This document shows, piece by piece, positions 1-13,200 of a DNA stretch of 64,000 nucleotides. The DNA comes from Sycobia sp. Sy_11 (Eukaryota > Arthropoda > Insecta > Hymenoptera > Epichrysomallidae): assembly GCA_018907035.1 (NCBI GenBank), contig JACCIC010000005.1, positions 3,541,001 to 3,605,000 on the forward strand. Reading direction: 5' to 3'. The translations under genes were made by a program, and so were the position numbers. Numbering within the stretch: the stretch's first letter is position 1; each line of letters begins with the position of its first letter. Under the pieces are notes generated by a model. The model was not told the DNA's origin. It searched no databases and was given only the letters and a program-made list of their open reading frames with translations.

Positions 1-1340
1 TTAAAAAAAAAAAAACAAACTTTGTGAATAATATAGGAATATAGCATTACTAAGCGCAATGTTTCAACCTTTGCACAAGAAACGGCGCATTTCAATATAC
101 ATACGCAGTGCTTTATAGTTCTTCTTTGCACTTTCCATTTTATGGAGTTAGTCGTTTTGTTAAGTGAGGCATGCACGACATTACGCGGAGTGCATTATTG
201 TATAACTTTTTAATAATTCAATTACCGACAAGCATAATGGAACGTAGTCAGTTTTTGATTCGTTTATTTGTTCCTGCTGCTCGAGGCATGCTTTGTGAAC
301 AAAATTTATCTTGAAATTTAGTGATTGCCTATATTACCGTAAACTTCATTCGTACGACAATTCGTATGTTAAGCTTGAATTTTTATTTTTAATCTGTCGT
401 ATTTCGTTGAAAAACTTGTTTCAATCTTTTAAATATAAAAATTTGATAACAATAACGAAAAGGGACGATTCTCGCAATTTTTCTAACGATAGGCTAAAGA
501 ATAGAGGATATTAAAAATTCAGTATAAATACGGAATCTACCGTTACGTATCTCTGGAGAGTATATTTTCGATCTTAGTACTACTTCTTTCAACTATCGTA
601 AAATTTCAACGTTTCAAAAAGCGAAACGCGAAGTCTCTCTTCGGAGATTTCGGCAAGCGTTATTATTTGAAAGAGGAACGTCACGTTTGCTGCCTTCGCT
701 TTCGAATGCCCAGCAGGAAATGCCGTTCATATCCCATGCCGAACTATCGTGCGAATGAGATTTTCAGCTATAAGCGTTTTTTTTCTTCTCTGCTTCGCTT
801 GGAGACTACAATGAAAACTGTCCGAATTAAGACGATCTCATTTCTGCTGCAGATACAGATGTTTACATGGCGATGTTGGTTTTTTTTTCATACATCTTGC
901 CTCATTCTTTTACCAAATATCATGCACGATGTGGCAGCATTTGCTTCAATGATCGAAAAAGCTGAAAATATTTCGACAGAATATATCGCCTTCGTATAAT
1001 ATTATCGACGAATATAGGTCAGGTTTTACTGTAAAATGCGCCGATGGAATTTCTGCAAAAAAAAAAAAAAAAAAAAATTATATATATCGACGATATATCT
1101 TCTCGAGCGCGCTTAGCGCAGTAGATGCGCGGAGGAACGTGAGGCGCGGAACGGTCGGTCGTTACAGGACACTCGCGTCACGCGTATAAGATTAGCGACG
1201 ACACACAGATTTTAGCCTGCGCTCTTAGCTAAATATTTGTAGCTCTCGCGTGAAGAATGCGCTTTACAGACAAACAAGCCAGGTTCGAGCGATATTTATT
1301 TTTGCGCCATCTTTCTCGGAGGATTTATGGCAAATATACG

Positions 1341-1341
<1 letters not shown>

Positions 1342-1378
<37 letters not shown>
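1342..1378. repeat. (TA)n microsatellite
   Basis: An uninterrupted TA dinucleotide run about 37 bases long, directly visible. Confidence 0.95.
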
Positions 1379-1379
<1 letters not shown>

Positions 1380-1989
1380 CATTTTGAATTAAACAATCGA
1401 TAGATTACCTTTTGACGCATTATTGGTAAGAATGGTCGAGGACTAGTAAATCGTCATTAGTGAAAGTCAGTTTATTTTATTATCATGAAATGATAACGTG
1501 TCTAAAAATATTGTAGAACTCAGAATTATATCCGAAATTCGTGACACTGATGAAAGTGTATCGTATTTTTCACAAACATAATTTTCTTTATAAAAATGTA
1601 TTGTTTTTTAGATACTTAGAGGAGACCAACACGATACGTTGTTTATAAAATCTTTTCCTTTCCAAGTAAAAAAAATAAACCATTGTATTATTTTCGAAAT
1701 ACCTTGTTCGAAGCTCGCGCGGTCTTATCATATATTGTTGATCAATTACCAAAAAAAAAAAAACAAAATTGAAAATGTTCGTTTTTCTTCTGGATTCTTC
1801 TGGAAAGAAACATAATATGCGTTCACGTATCTGTTCCTTTAGACAATGAGCGAAAAATTGCAGAAATTCTAATTTTCTTCAAACGCGTATCGTTTTTTCA
1901 AATTTCTCAAAGAAGATAACCACCGAAATGTACAAAAAATTTGTATGCCGTTTTATTCATTCAAGATAAAAACTACGGCCGATAGCTTA

Positions 1990-1992
1990 CGC

Positions 1993-2023
<31 letters not shown>

Positions 2024-2036
2024 TGTGAGAGAGAGT
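1990..2036. repeat. Compound (GC)n(GT)n(GA)n microsatellite
   Basis: Three dinucleotide tracts follow each other without a break: GC, then GT, then GA. An AAAT tetranucleotide run follows at about 2111-2140. Confidence 0.95.
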
Positions 2037-3100
2037 AAATGTACCTCCACTAGCGCGCCTCGACGATCGAGAGCGTACGTCATTGCTATGGTTTGTAATG
2101 AAATTATTTGAAAAAAATAAATAAATAAATAAATAAATTATGAAAAGTCCTCGAGGGTACGGATCAATCAACCTTAAAATTTCCAATTGATTTGAATTAC
2201 CTCTTGCTACTCCCAAAAAAACAATCCCCCAAAGGGAAGCCTGAGACACATCCCTGAAAAACGATTTCCACCCTTAAATTCTCCTACTCGGCAATGTATA
2301 GTCAATCATTGAAATTCAATAACCCCGTTTCCCAAGCTTTTATCCCCTCCCCCACCCCCCTCGAAAATCAACAATCTCCACGAACGCCGGTAAATTGGGA
2401 CGAATTTTCGCCCACCCCAAACGATTCGACCTTGTCGAATCGTTGCCGCGACCCGCCGAGCCTGACCCCCCCCCCCCCCGAGGCCTCGCTCTCGAAGAAC
2501 GCCGACCCGGATAGCGCGAGAATTCCTGGAGAGATGCGTAATTCAAGGGCGCTCGCCGCGCGCACTCGCCGGCGATGTAACGACGATCCGCTCGCCCTGG
2601 GCGGAGACTCGTCACAACGTCGGTGTACGCGCGGACGCGTCGGTGGCCCTCTCGTGTCACCCGCTCTCCTGCGTATTTACGCGTACGAAACTGCGTCTCG
2701 GCCGCAAATATCGCGGCGTCGTCGTCGCTGTATATATATATATATATGTATATATATATCTGTGTGTATATATATATTATGTTTATACGTATAACGGGGT
2801 TCGCCCTAGCGTTAACGAAGTAGCCCGACGCGCGCCTTCGCTGTCTCGAGCACGTGTGTATTACGGCCCAGCGCGCGCAAGCTTCGCCTCGCGAGCCACG
2901 GGGTTTGCTTAACGATTATCGTATACAGCAAAGCGCTCGTAGAGTAGAGAAATTACGGCGCGGTGGCCTCGCGCGACCTCCGCCCCCCCCCCACCCTTCC
3001 CTCCTTACGCTCTACCCTTCCCTTCGGCCTCTGTATTCTGGCCCTGCATCTTCTGTTTACGAGATGCTAAAAAAGGTTTTTTACCCCCGCCTCCTCGCTA

Positions 3101-3102
<2 letters not shown>

Positions 3103-3149
<47 letters not shown>
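3103..3149. repeat. (CT)n microsatellite
   Basis: A CT run of about 47 bases at the edge of a C-rich stretch. It accounts for the serine/leucine-rich frames predicted over it. Confidence 0.95.
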
Positions 3150-3152
<3 letters not shown>

Positions 3153-3322
3153 CTCCCACCCTCTGTCGCTCTCTTAATCAATATAGGAGTGGATCAAAGG
3201 ATTGTCTGTTGGCGCTCGAACCGATGGCGAAAGAAAGAGCCTTGAGAAGATTCGATCAAATCGTCCGTAGCTCGAGAGCATCTCCCTGCAGGCGAGGCAA
3301 GGGGTTGAAATAAGAGAGATGT

Positions 3323-3325
<3 letters not shown>

Positions 3326-3367
<42 letters not shown>
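3326..3367. repeat. (TA)n microsatellite
   Basis: A TA run of about 42 bases. Confidence 0.95.
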
Positions 3368-3371
<4 letters not shown>

Positions 3372-4847
3372 GATAATATTTATTAACTGCACATTCTGTT
3401 GTGCTTAAGGCAGGTAGATGGAGAGAGGGTGTGGGGAATTTTCATATAACGCTGCCTGTTTGAGCGTGAATAAAAACGTTCTCGGAGAAATTTTTGCTGC
3501 GATTATTAGATATTATCGTACACTATATAGTGAAAATCCAGTGGTTTTATTTACAATGGCTTTAGTATTGGATGGCTGAAACGATTGCGTTGCAGCCTTC
3601 CTTCGGTCGATGGGAAATCATCGTACCAACGTTCAAAATATCTCGTTAAATTGGCCAATTGTTAAATGCAATTGTTTTAAGAAATTTTTCGAAAAAATTA
3701 ATCTAACAAACGGCAATTATGGTTTTCTCATTGATTTAATATTACGTGGACGAAGTGTCGGTTGGCCTTAATGAAAATACGAATCAATCCCGTAACGATT
3801 TCTTTTGAATTTCTTCCTTAAGAATTCACCGGCAAAACATGTTCAGAGGCACTATTATGAATACAGGCGCGCACATAATTTCGAGCATTTGGATATAGAC
3901 GTGAGGTAACGACTCCCTTGGACCGAATATACGCGAACGATCCAGACATGCCGCCCGATCGATCCTCGGCATGTCGCGCAGCGTGGAAATAATTGAATTT
4001 AACGTTCGAGCTCCGCTTCGGACTCGTTCGCGAATCGTCCGGCATTGCCGTGGCACGGCAATTATAGATTATACGTAGCAGCAAGGCAGTGAGCCAGTCC
4101 GCGCTACGTAACGAAGCAAAACGTACGTAGAGTAGATAAAGTCCAATTTTTATGGGGAAATCCCTTTCTTTGAACGGTCCGCGCGACGTCTCCGCGAGCG
4201 AGCGTTAAGAAATCCAATGACGCGCCGGGACTGGCCGCGGGCTTATTGGGGAAAAAAAAAGGGCAACACCGACGGCATCGCCTCAAGATCAATGCCAAAC
4301 TGATTTTTAATTGTCCTTTATACGCGCCGTAAGCCCGAATGCGCGAAATAATTACGTGGCCCGCTTATGGTGTATAATAATTAAGTACCGCGCGCGCTAC
4401 GTACAGTCCTAAATAAAGATAGAGGAGAACGAGAGGGTGATAGAGAAGGATCGGATATACAGACGTGCGAATACAGGGGCTGTATCCTATATACGTATAA
4501 TGCACGCGTGAATCCGTTGCCTCGTTCCGGAACGATCGCGTGCGACACGGCGGCGGCTCACGTTTTTTGCGCTTTATACGTTATTACCTAATGACGAGGT
4601 TAAAGCGACAGCTATTCGCCTCCCTCTCCCCCGCCCCGCCCCTTTGCCACATCCCGCGACGCGACGGCCGTGACCGGCTTGAATTATTATAATCGCGGGG
4701 CCGCGAGTGATTTCCATTTTTTGGTCGTAGAGTATGGGATAATTCTTGGAGGTACGGGGTGCATGGGGCGGTCGATGGGGGACAGGTCAAAGAAATGGGA
4801 ATTGCTAATTATTATATTTTGACAAAACAACCGGAAAAAGTAGGGGG

Positions 4848-4876
<29 letters not shown>
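4848..4876. repeat. (GAA)n microsatellite
   Basis: A GAA trinucleotide run. It encodes the acidic stretch of a small open frame that shows no other protein-like features. Confidence 0.9.
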
Positions 4877-4878
<2 letters not shown>

Positions 4879-6961
4879 GAAGATGGCGATGATGATGAAA
4901 TTTCGAGCACCGAAGAGGTAGCTAATCTTCTTGTTTGTTTTTTCGCCTTCCCTGCTCTCTCGCTTTAATAATGCAAATGTATACGCCGAATAAAGTATAT
5001 CGTCGCGTGGGAAGAGAGGGCGACGAGAGACTGGCGTTGCTCGGTCAAATCGTGGATATGCTCGAAATTACGCTGAGTACTGTTTTCCTCTGTTTTTTTT
5101 TTTCGACGACGACATATATTCGTCCTTACGAGGATTACCACGCACCCGCGTTATTTAGATAAGAATATTTTAGATATAAATCAGGACGTTATCTTTGTTT
5201 GTTTGTTTTTCTTCATTTTTTTTTTTTATTTTTTTTTTGGTTGAAATTATCAGCACGTCTGCGTTAACAACGAAGCTCGGATATCGCCGATGTGCGTGGA
5301 AAGTAGCGATTACGCACCGTTATTGTGTAACTCGGGAGGCAAAACCATCAATCGGAATAATATTTTAACAAAACGAGGCGGAACCGTAATTATCGAATTA
5401 ATAATTATTGCGTTTACATTATGAAGTAGGCTGCGCGCAGTCGGAAATTAATTAACGTTTTTGCAACACTTGTTACGAACACAAATATACGATATTATGG
5501 AATGTTATTTACTCGTTAATTTATAATGGCCGTTGCGTTTGAAGCTCCGTAAAGGGAATTATTGTCGTATACGTACGATATTATAATAATAACGCGTGCA
5601 TTAAAATTTATCAATGAGACGGTCATTTTATGGTTATGTATAGATCCACGAATCTTAGCTTCAATTGCCTCTAATTTTAATTAAATGGCGCTTATGCGCA
5701 ATTTTACATTATTTAATCTAAATTTTTCGTAAAATGAGATAAAAATGTTGATAATTAACGAGGCTCGGACCACTATTCGTTATTAAACAGAAATCCAAAA
5801 CGCGTTAGCCATACTTCAATTTTAACTAGGTGTATAAAATTTTATAGGTATTTTCTATACTATTCCAACTTAATTAACTGCGTCAGAAATTATTGATTGA
5901 CATGCTGATTATCGCGTTTGCAAAGGAATTAAAGCATTTCAAGGTCAACGTACATATGCGTATTCAAATCTCAGGATTATTAAATTGATTGGAATGCTGT
6001 ATGGCAATTTATTTTAATATATACAAGTGTGATTCAATAATTTTCAGATTTAATCTTAAAGTTTACTTTTCGGTTGGAGGATGAATTTGACTATCTTCAA
6101 TTTACGTCGATTTTCGTGTAAAAATCCGATTATGATGATTAATAATAATTGAGGCTAACGATTTTCATGCCTTGTAAAAATAATAATAGCAATAGAGATT
6201 AATTTTTTTTTAATATTCATATATTAAACTGGTAATTTTCATAAGTGTAAACACGTCGGTATTTCGATAATTTCTAGAGAACTCTTACGATCCTTATCAG
6301 TACTATAAAAACAAATTATAAAATAAAATTATTACAATTTTTAAATATAGATATAAATCAGTAACAACTTACACAGCATACCAATAAATAATAAAATTAC
6401 GAATATTTCAATGGATTCATATTTCAAATTAGTAGTACATTATTTTTCAACTATAATAATCACTGCATCATCAATTATACAAGATATCGATATCAATACT
6501 GTTTCATAACTCCAACCAATACAGCAAGGATCGCGTCCATTGTAAACATCAAGTTTCCAACATATTAACACTGTGCGTGCATTAGTAAACTCGAGAATTC
6601 ATCACATAGGTATTAACTTTTCTTATTAATGTTATAATCATTTAAATTTGTAATATCGATTAAAATCTCTTGTAGTAATTATTTTCTATATCTCAAATTT
6701 GTGAATTTACCTAATCTATATTATGATTGAAGTTTGCACCATGACGAGCAATTTCTAAAACTATATCGTCACTGTTATTCTTATTATTGTGACAATCTTT
6801 CGTTTTGTTCATTTATCTTCGTATTTACTTAATTAATAATTATTAATTGATTAATTTTATTTACAGGATTTTTCAAAAAATTCATGTACTTAGCAAATAT
6901 TAAACGACAGCACTAAATTTTTACCAATGAGATGATAAGATAAAAATTTGGCGCTGAAATT

Positions 6962-7970
6962 GTGGTGCGTATCTTAAAGATGTCGAACAGGCTCGAGGCG
7001 TTATTTCGTCCCAAAAATTTTACAGACGGAAGTAAAATCGACGGCGCTCCGACTGTCGGTGCAGCGTGCATTTGCGAAAACCCGAAATGTATTTCGCAAC
7101 GCAGCTTTGACAGACTTTATTATATCAATTATTGCAGCCGAAACCGGTGATGATTTATGATTCCCGTAGACTTCGCACTCGATAATACCAATTGCAATCT
7201 ATTTATAATACAACTTATATTAGTATCCAAACGAATAAATATATTATATATTATCTAAATTAATATATTATCTAAATAAAACCAAAAAGTTCTTGAATTG
7301 CAAAAAAAAAATCGCCAATATCGCAAAATCGAATTTATACGGAGTCCGGCGCACGCGGGCAGTCATGAGAATGAAACTGCGCATATGCATACTAGATCGG
7401 CCAAAATTATGATCCGATCGGGCGTTCAGCGACTTCAGTGACTTGCGAGAAAAAATTAAGAAGGCTGCCAAATAAAATACTGGTAACTCGCCCACGAGGA
7501 AAGGAACGCTTAAGGATTGGGAATATGTTCAGGATTATTGTGCTAATAAGATCAAGCCGCGGTTTTACCAATCCAACTGGAATCGAGTAACAGCGGTAAT
7601 AATAAACGGATGTCGCACCAGTCATTATCGTCTAGCTGCCTCTATAAACAGAGTAAATTTTATAGAGGACGCCGAATGCCCGTGTGAGCAGATGGTGCCT
7701 AGACGTATATCGTGCACTTTGGCAGTGTACGCTTTACGGCAATGAAAGGCAGGCACTCCCATCAAATCTAATCAAATAAAAAAGGAAATATCCTCCTCCG
7801 AGAGCTGGGGATCTTTGCGCCTTGAAACCCAACCATCGCTTGATAAATATATCGCGCAATTTTTTTGCGCGCGACTGCGAGCTGAAAATTTAAATCTTAA
7901 AATTTTTATCCGATTTAATTCTTACCGACGTATATGTAACATCAATGTACGCCAAATAATTTCGTAAAGG
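6962..7970 (+). pseudogene. Decayed LINE 3' end (RNase H and C-terminal tail)
   Basis: Fragments of a non-LTR retrotransposon ORF2 can be read in order. At about 7018-7110 there is an RNase H first-strand motif (FTDGSK followed by VGAA), with the first catalytic Asp. At about 7350-7400 there is a motif of the type PAHAG..ENETA, typical of the end of LINE RNase H domains. At about 7583-7710 there is a tail resembling NWNR..TSHYRLAASINRVNFI followed by a CPC cluster, as found after RNase H in I/R1-like LINEs of insects. The pieces lie in different frames. The first ends in a stop near 7150, and a TGA near 7743 interrupts the tail, which then runs on to about 7970. No 5' part (endonuclease or reverse transcriptase) precedes it, so the copy is 5'-truncated. 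Assignment to a LINE with RNase H is firm, but the clade is not. Confidence 0.75.
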
Positions 7971-9600
7971 AATTAATAAAGTTCAATTGATCAAAATGTC
8001 CGAACTGTTCGATTCGTTCGAACGTGAAACAGTTCCCAATCTTAACGGTGGACATAACTGTTGAACGTGATTACTGTTTATGTATATATCTATGGAATGG
8101 TTCGATAAGCTCGAATCATTGAAATGTTCGAACGAGTCCAACGGTTCCAGCAACTCCAACAAAATGCTGAAAGACTCGGACATTTCGAAAGTTTGAACAA
8201 TTCGAACAAATGTTCCACATTGGCCTGCAAGCTCATGAGCTAAACATATTTTAGTATAAAGACTGTAAGACTGATAAAAATATTTATTAACTTAAGCTCA
8301 TGAGCTTGATACCTGCCTGCGATAGTCATTTGGAAAAAGGCAATTCCTTTTTGTTAACAAATAAAAAGAAAAAGACTGCCTTGTAATAATAATAATATTA
8401 CATGTATGTGCCATTCAATTACAGAAAATTATGAGCCACATCGAAAGCTAATATAATTTTATACGAAGCTACTGATTCATTCACTGCTTTATTATAACCA
8501 TCCTTAAATCTCTCAAGAATAGCAATCATAAATTGTTTAGGATAGGATAAAACTAAATATCTGCCCTTAATTATTACGAATGCATTACGGTTTTGTACAT
8601 TATTACAATATTGCGCAGAATGTAACTGGAGCAGCATAAAAAAGAAAAAAAAACAATCGCCGTTCGCGTCGATATTTCATAACGCTCGTATAACGAATGC
8701 GGTTCTTATACACTTACAGTTATTCAATAACATCCACTTCATAGGCTTTTATGACTTTTACGAGTACAGGAAAACTCGTCTTTAATTTTCAATGCGTATT
8801 AAATATACTTTCATACGTAAGAATAAAACTGTGTTTTAACGGCTGGCTCGGTGAATCATTTATACAACGTTGTGAAGTACGTGAAGCATCTAACGGCATT
8901 AATAAAGTCTGCGCGAAACAAAATCATGACCGTTACTTTTCTACTTTGCCTTAGAGTATTAAATTTCAACGCGATTGAACTTCAAGCTGCGCAAGATGAG
9001 GGGAAAATTCAAAGTCATACCTTCGTAAGCTCAACATACCTATAGAAAACTCGTGGCAATGAGAAACCCTCCGAAAACCCTGCAATTTTGCGACCTCCCT
9101 TGCTCTTACGAAAATAGAGACGCCGTCAAGCTGTCCTTGTCGAAACAGCCCACCAAACACGGGCCAAATCGTTCGAAACTAGCCATTACTTTACATACCG
9201 GACGCACCTCTCTAATACAGCATAATATGACCAAGCCGAAGACTCGAATTCCGAATAATGTAACAACGTATCTCGTTAAATTCAATATCGCTGCCTGGCT
9301 CGAGACATTCTAATCTTTAAAAATAAAAAAAAAAAACATTGCCATCTTAAAGTGCTAATTATACTACAAACGCGTCTATACTGACGAGCTTGCGTAATAA
9401 AACTACGCTTATGACGTCGTATTATATACCATTAATGCAAATATTTCACGCAATAATAAACGCGTATCAAAAAAAGTGTGCTTATAGATCTCAAACGAGA
9501 TCTTGAAGCTTCAAAAAAAAAAAAAAAAAAAATTCATTAAAAATTGCCTTTAGCTTCGCTCGTAACGACAAATCGTCCCCTTCGCCCTCGTCTTATCCTC
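7971..9600. other. Non-coding DNA with repeat fragments
   Basis: No gene is recognised. A 14-base palindrome, AGCTCATGAGCT with its flanking bases, occurs twice (about 8229 and 8293). Between the copies is a 28-base stretch almost identical to one arm of the hairpin element at 40420-40653. A small plus-strand frame at 9053-9313 (86 residues, basic) has no recognisable domain and is probably chance. Confidence 0.5.
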
Positions 9601-9754
9601 GTAAAGTCCAATTATTCCCCGGCGCACCTTCCCCCTTAATAATTACAGAATTCATCTACGCGACTATGTGCGGTGGTGATTTGGTTTGGCCGTCGCCCGT
9701 CCCGCCAGCCCACCTCGTCCGAAAGCTTTAATTCGGTAAATTGCCATATGTGTG

Positions 9755-9814
<60 letters not shown>

Positions 9815-10250
9815 TATATATGTATGTATGTAGCAGAGGTGTCGCGCTGCTGACTCCGCTTCGTGCTATATGGTGCGCGGTCGAGCGCTCGAGCGCGCGC
9901 GCCCACCCGCGAAACACGAGTAGAATTGATAAACCGCGCGCTTCGGGCGGCGCTCGCTGCGCCGCCCGGCCCTTATAATGCCGGCGCTATGCAACGACGT
10001 TGAATTTCAACACTCTGCCCGCGTCCTATTAGCCGGCGCGCTATGTGCGCGCGACAAGGCGGGTACAAGGAGACGGAGAGAGAGAAAGAGAGAGACAGAG
10101 AAGAGCTCGTATTGATAAACGATCGTTGTATCTTGGATTTTAGGTAAGATTACGAGGGGGCGGGGGGTGGATTCGAGTAGTTTTATGAAAGCATCGATCG
10201 GTGTTTGTGTGTGTGTATAAATATATATATATATATGTTGTTTCATTAAC
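9600..10250. other. GC/CpG-rich island with simple repeats
   Basis: GC-rich DNA with many CG dinucleotides and GCGC runs flanks a TA-rich microsatellite. A (GA)n-like tract lies at about 10075-10110 and a GT/TA tract at about 10203-10236. Frames are open on both strands because of composition. It could be a promoter or regulatory island, but no transcript is visible. Confidence 0.5.
9750..9831. repeat. (TA)n/(CATA)n microsatellite
   Basis: TA repeats broken by CATA and GTAT units over about 80 bases. Confidence 0.95.
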
Positions 10251-11958
10251 TTGCGCTCTCTGATATATTACGGATGAAAGCAACTCACTGTGTGCGATGC
10301 GCAAGATGACAAATATGAAAGTAATCAATGGCTGCGAAAAATATGGAAGCGTATGTAAATACAGGTAGTATTTCAAATCCAAGGCAATATATCTCCATAT
10401 CTTTTGGTAAGAAGATATAAAATTTTGTTTTATCGAATTGCTATTAACGTCCGATACTGTTATTTGTATCACTGAGAAAAATCGATATGAACATTTTTAT
10501 TATTCTCTTTACGCTTTAGAGACAAATTCGACCGATTAAACAATTCCATTGTTCCTTGGAAAAAAACATGTCATTCCATCTACAGTAAAATTTGCAAAAT
10601 ATCGTAAATTATTATTTGCCTTAAATCACCATTGGAGTTCATTGTAGCGGCACAGTCTCTCTCAAAATTTTCTAAGAAAAATAGTAAATCTCAATATTAA
10701 ATTTCTTGCGGTGTACAAAATTACTGTTCGTGCGGGTCCGTAACTTTCAGCGCAACTCCCTCCCCCTCCCCACGTTCATTTTTTCCTTCTTCCATTTTTG
10801 TTTTTTTTTCGGCAATGTTAAAAATTTAAGAAGACCCGTTTACGGCCGACGTGTTTTTTTTATGATCCGTACGTGCCTTGCGTTTACATCAGTTGTAAAA
10901 AAAAAAAGAAGAAGAAATACACACCGTAAAAACAGACGAAATATTTATCGCTCGGCCACATTGATTGCGGCTCTCTCCGGCGAAAGCGTCGCGTTCCCGA
11001 AATTCATAGAAAATATTCATGAACTCGCAGTAATATATGTTTGAGCGTGTGTTTTTTTTTTGGCTTGCGAGAGTGTTAAGCATAGACGAGATCGCCGATG
11101 TTTTAGTGGAATACTAAAAGTCAACCGCATTAAGAACTGTATTACTATGAAAGATAATTAATCGTAGTTTGTCGGAAAATATCAGAGTTAATGAGGGTGA
11201 AAAGGTAATAAAAAATTCAAAGCAGTTTTTTATAAGATGAAGTAGGAATAGAAATTTTCGAGTCATAGAAGCTGTTTAGACAACCGAATATCATTTACTT
11301 ATCCTCGTTTTGAGGTGCGATGGATCTTATTCGTGATTAAATCAAAATCATAAAAATGTCTGCTATCGCATGAATGTTATTAAAATAAAAATGAAATTGA
11401 AAAAACTACTCATAATAGTAGGATATTTTAAAAAATTAGTAATATTTAAATACAAATAATTCTAAAGTATCGAAACAAATAACTAATTCTATAATTTCTC
11501 CACTAATTCTATAATTTTCCTCCTTTGTCCAGAATTGAATTTAATATTTTCATATTATAAGTATTGCGAATATAAAAGAATGCGTGTTATTCTACAGATA
11601 AGCTCGGCTTGTTATTTAGGGCGAAACGTACGTAACGGTTTGTTCTATTTGTTTCGATTCTTCAGATTTACTTAAATTTATTAATTCAAACTTATTTTTT
11701 TTTTGTTTTTAAATACTCGAGGGATAACACTAACTTAATTAATTTTACATGGAAATTTTAAAAAAATCAACCCTTATTAAAATAAAATTTTGATTGTTCC
11801 ATAAAAAAAAAGTTACAGAAACAAAGAGATTTCATAAAATGACCAACAATACAATTAAGGAATTTCTTAAATGTCATTGTTGGGAAGGAACTTTACAAAA
11901 TATTGTTTTATCAATTTATTAATTTATTAGATAATCTATCCCGCGCGCTATGTAATCC

Positions 11959-12018
<60 letters not shown>

Positions 12019-12380
12019 GAAATTACAATTACGACTCGCAGATTCTTGATAGGTCTATATCCAAATTGAAATCTTTTAAACACAATTTACGTATTATAAA
12101 CTTTATTGTTATAATTCCTGCCTAATCTATGTTTTATTTGATCCATTATTATTATATCATCTAATCGATGTCTTATCTTATCATTACAACATTCTCTACC
12201 TGTTATATAATCAGACTCAATATAGTAATGATATCGTAGACGATGAAATTCCCGAAAAATGATCTGTTTTCGGTTTTTGCAAACGACAACAAATCTCCCT
12301 CCGTACTCTATTCTATATATATAACAAGGTAATTGCGAAATCTAATTTCTCCCTCACCCTTTCCCTTCCTTTTCGAATTC
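10250..12380. other. AT-rich non-coding DNA
   Basis: I see no gene or structured element apart from a long TA tract at 11962-12017. The small frames at 10706-11044 look like chance frames over poly-T and poly-A tracts. Confidence 0.6.
11962..12017. repeat. (TA)n microsatellite
   Basis: A TA run of about 56 bases. Confidence 0.95.
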
Positions 12381-12411
12381 CATTGCAATGGGCGCCCGGG
12401 CGAGCGCTCTC

Positions 12412-12459
<48 letters not shown>

Positions 12460-13200
12460 ACTCTCTGCCGTAATCAAAATTGATTAATAATCGCATGACA
12501 AATTCAATACGCCGAATTTCAATACGAGCCCGCTCTCGACCCTCTCCGACCGCAGACGCTTTCGCGCCGCTCCGCGCGATCGTCGCTCATCATCTCGTCG
12601 TGCGATTCGCAGGCCCGGCGAACGCCGCGTGTCGAGAAAAGCGCCCGCTAGGCAGAGATGCGTTTTTCGTTGAAGAAAATTCTCCCTCGACCCCCTCTCT
12701 CCCTAGTTTCTATCTCTCCCGTACATTTTGCACGAACGCAACATCGTCCGGCGCGGAGAGCGCGCGCCCTTTTTCCCTAATTCATCTCGTGATATTTATA
12801 AAATCGAACGGTTGACCACTCGCGCGCGCGCTCGCCCCCGGGTGCTTCGAGATTGTTTTTAGAGGAGGGACAATCGAACGTCAGTCGCACGCGCGTTCGA
12901 ACAGCCGTCCACATATGTTGGGCGTGCGTGCGCGTCCGCGATGAGTCCGTGTGCGTGCAAGGTTGATAACGACTCTGGAGCAGTCGTGCATTGAGAAATG
13001 GCCGTATAATTTCAGATGAGTGGAAAAGGGGAGCGGGGGGAGTTGTGCCGACGCGTTGCAACAGCGCGACTAAATGTGATTCGGCCGATCCCGCACTATG
13101 ACTTAATAATATCATAAAATACCGAGTCGTCGCTTTATATCTATACATCGGTTTATCGGTCCTGATGAAATAATTTGCTCCCGGCTCACTTTGCAAATCT
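12380..13200. other. GC/CpG-rich island with (CT)n tract
   Basis: A (CT)n tract at about 12408-12464 leads into CpG-rich sequence reaching about 13.1 kb. Overlapping frames are open on both strands (12480-12815 plus, 12777-13196 minus). None shows domain-like composition, and their arginine/serine/proline content follows from the base composition. It may be a regulatory island. Confidence 0.5.

Larger units (their letters stand above)
1..6950. other. Non-coding, microsatellite-rich DNA
   Basis: No open frame here looks like a real gene. The longer frames are made of simple repeats or are open on both strands in GC-rich DNA. Between about 2.3 and 4.7 kb the base composition rises to a CpG-rich island containing C runs, (CT)n, (TA)n and (GAA)n tracts. 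The rest is AT-rich. A stretch near 5.36-5.64 kb is rich in TAAT-core motifs. A promoter or small non-coding exon could be hidden here, but nothing in the sequence shows one. Confidence 0.6.

Noticed and set aside
1100..1145. TTAGCGCAGTAG resembles the D-arm of tRNA-Met
   Set aside because: No T-arm GGTTCGA-like box, anticodon arm or acceptor pairing follows at the right distance. Probably chance.
7983..8183. Possible inverted repeat (AATGTCCGA against TCGGACATT) suggesting another small MITE
   Set aside because: Only about 12 bases pair, and the inner arms do not align, so the case for an element is too weak.
9053..9313. 86-residue plus-strand frame
   Set aside because: Protein-like composition but no domain, no splice context and no repeat relation. 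It cannot be supported.
12480..13196. Frames of 111 and 139 residues
   Set aside because: GC-island composition, no motif, both strands open.
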